From positions 2,425,501 to 2,489,500 of the forward strand of contig CANTAL010000002.1 in the NCBI GenBank assembly GCA_947650365.1: a stretch of DNA of 64,000 bases, given 5' to 3'. The stretch's first letter is position 1; each line of letters begins with the position of its first letter. This DNA is from Chamaelirium japonicum (lineage: Eukaryota; Streptophyta; Magnoliopsida; Liliales; Melanthiaceae). Below the pieces are notes generated by a model, which saw only the letters and a list, made by a program, of their open reading frames with translations, was not told where the DNA came from and ran no database searches. The translations under genes and the position numbers were made by a program. Below are positions 63,709-64,000 of the stretch, piece after piece.

Positions 63709-64000
63709 TCGTGTATCCATTCTAATTCATTCGTACGACCCATTCTAATTCATTCGCACGATCCATTCTAATTCATTCGTACGATTCATTCTAATTCAAT
63801 CCATTCTAATTCATTCGTACGATCCATTCTTACTCATTCGTACGATCGATTCTAATTCATTCATACGATCCATTCTAATTCATTCGTACGATCTATTCTA
63901 TTTCATTCGTACAAACCATTCTTACTCAATCGTATGATCCATTCTAATCCATTCGCACAATCTAGTCTAATTCATTCGTACGATCTATTCAAATTCATTC
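63709..64000 (+). repeat. plus block, cut by window end
   Basis: The CTAGTC module (CTAGTC at 63962). The array clearly continues past the window. Confidence 0.88.

Larger units (their letters stand above)
62207..63966. repeat. segmental copy of 46505-48292
   Basis: It probably runs past the window end. It has gained single monomers in three successive blocks and lost about three in 63308-63708 relative to the other copy. Confidence 0.88.
1..64000. repeat. 23-bp satellite array, whole window
   Basis: Every part of the window reads as variants of a 23-bp unit; a clean copy lies at 1049-1071. In the plus orientation the unit is ATTCTAATTC followed by ATTCGTACGATCC; in the minus orientation it reads GAATGAATTAGAATGG joined to ATCGTAC. 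The unit contains three ATTC words, the palindrome TCGTACGA and a GATC. I found no stretch that departs from it: no gene, tRNA or rRNA, transposon end, poly-A tail, microsatellite of another type or TTAGGG-like telomere repeat. The organism is not identifiable from this; the size and nature of the array indicate eukaryotic heterochromatin. Length variants of about 28 bp (with an extra ATGTA or similar) and about 15 bp (TCAATCC type) also occur. Confidence 0.98.

Noticed and set aside
1-64000. CRISPR array
   Set aside because: Units are back-to-back 23-mers with no unique spacers, and no cas-like gene exists in the window.
1-64000. Telomere repeat
   Set aside because: No runs of TTAGGG, TTTAGGG, TTAGG or similar. 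The occasional ATTAGGATGG is a one-base monomer variant.
1-64000. Centromere protein B box or other known centromere motif
   Set aside because: I looked for the TTCG...CGGG pattern of the box and found none; the monomer has no G-rich half. Centromere location therefore cannot be claimed from sequence.
1-64000. Heat-shock element from GAA/TTC words
   Set aside because: The palindromic core gives TTC and GAA four bases apart, not the two-base alternating spacing the element needs.
1-64000. Wholly artificial assembly of a palindromic repeat
   Set aside because: It cannot be excluded from sequence alone. However, flips differ in position and type, share variant-rich flanks, and differ between copies by whole monomers. 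That fits biological history better than a single mis-join pattern.

Overview
The window is one uninterrupted block of satellite DNA with no gene. Everything from base 1 to base 64000 is built from variants of one 23-bp monomer (clean copy at 1049-1071). The monomer starts ATTCTAATTC and ends ATTCGTACGATCC, is about 35% G+C, and carries the 8-bp palindrome TCGTACGA. At 23 bp per unit, 64 kb holds roughly 2,700-2,800 monomers by simple division. I see no unique sequence, RNA gene, transposon, telomere repeat or long reading frame. This points to constitutive heterochromatin (centromeric, pericentromeric, subtelomeric or B/sex-chromosome type) of a eukaryote. I do not recognise the monomer and cannot name the organism.

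The main feature is strand switching. The array is not head-to-tail: it flips between the CCATTC orientation (called plus here) and the GAATGG orientation (called minus) about 100 times. Blocks run from about 15 bp to 3.5 kb. The longest minus run is about 25468-28945 and the longest plus run about 56931-59855. The finest mosaics are at 41162-42267, 46767-47536, 60728-61256 and 62491-63307.

The breakpoints are not random. A few junction sequences recur many times and in both orientations. One is the 19-mer GGATCTGGATCGTGTATCC, with its reverse complement GGATACACGATCCAGATCC. Others are the TAATTA fold, the TCGTACGA core, and the junctions ending GCGAATCCATTC or ATTCGCACGAATGTATCC.

Higher-order structure overlies this. 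A tandem duplication of about 5.5 kb covers about 2360-7570 and about 7960-12976, and its large minus block has a third relative at 16326-18826. Further segmental copies are 33120-34620 with 59100-60585 (offset 25965-25979), 46500-48300 with 62200-64000 (offset about 15.7 kb), 43780-44450 with 61262-61930 (offset about 17.48 kb), and 23400-23990 with 29320-29880 (offset about 5.9 kb). Local tandem higher-order repeats of about 264, 444, 458, 466, 508, 1053 and 1197 bp were also found. Many spacing differences between copies are whole multiples of 23 bp (for example 115 + 69 = 184 bp between the two 5.5-kb copies), as expected from unequal exchange or slippage inside a satellite.

Monomer variants travel as linked strings. 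One string of about six monomers (TATTTC, TTACTC, TTTGCACGAAGGTATCC, GTACTATCC, then CCTTCGTACG types) recurs at least two dozen times on both strands. The commonest single changes fall in the two CpGs of TCGTACGA, suggesting cytosine methylation and deamination. Block ends are accurate to roughly 5-10 bp because the junction bases themselves are ambiguous. All counts and alignments were made by eye.
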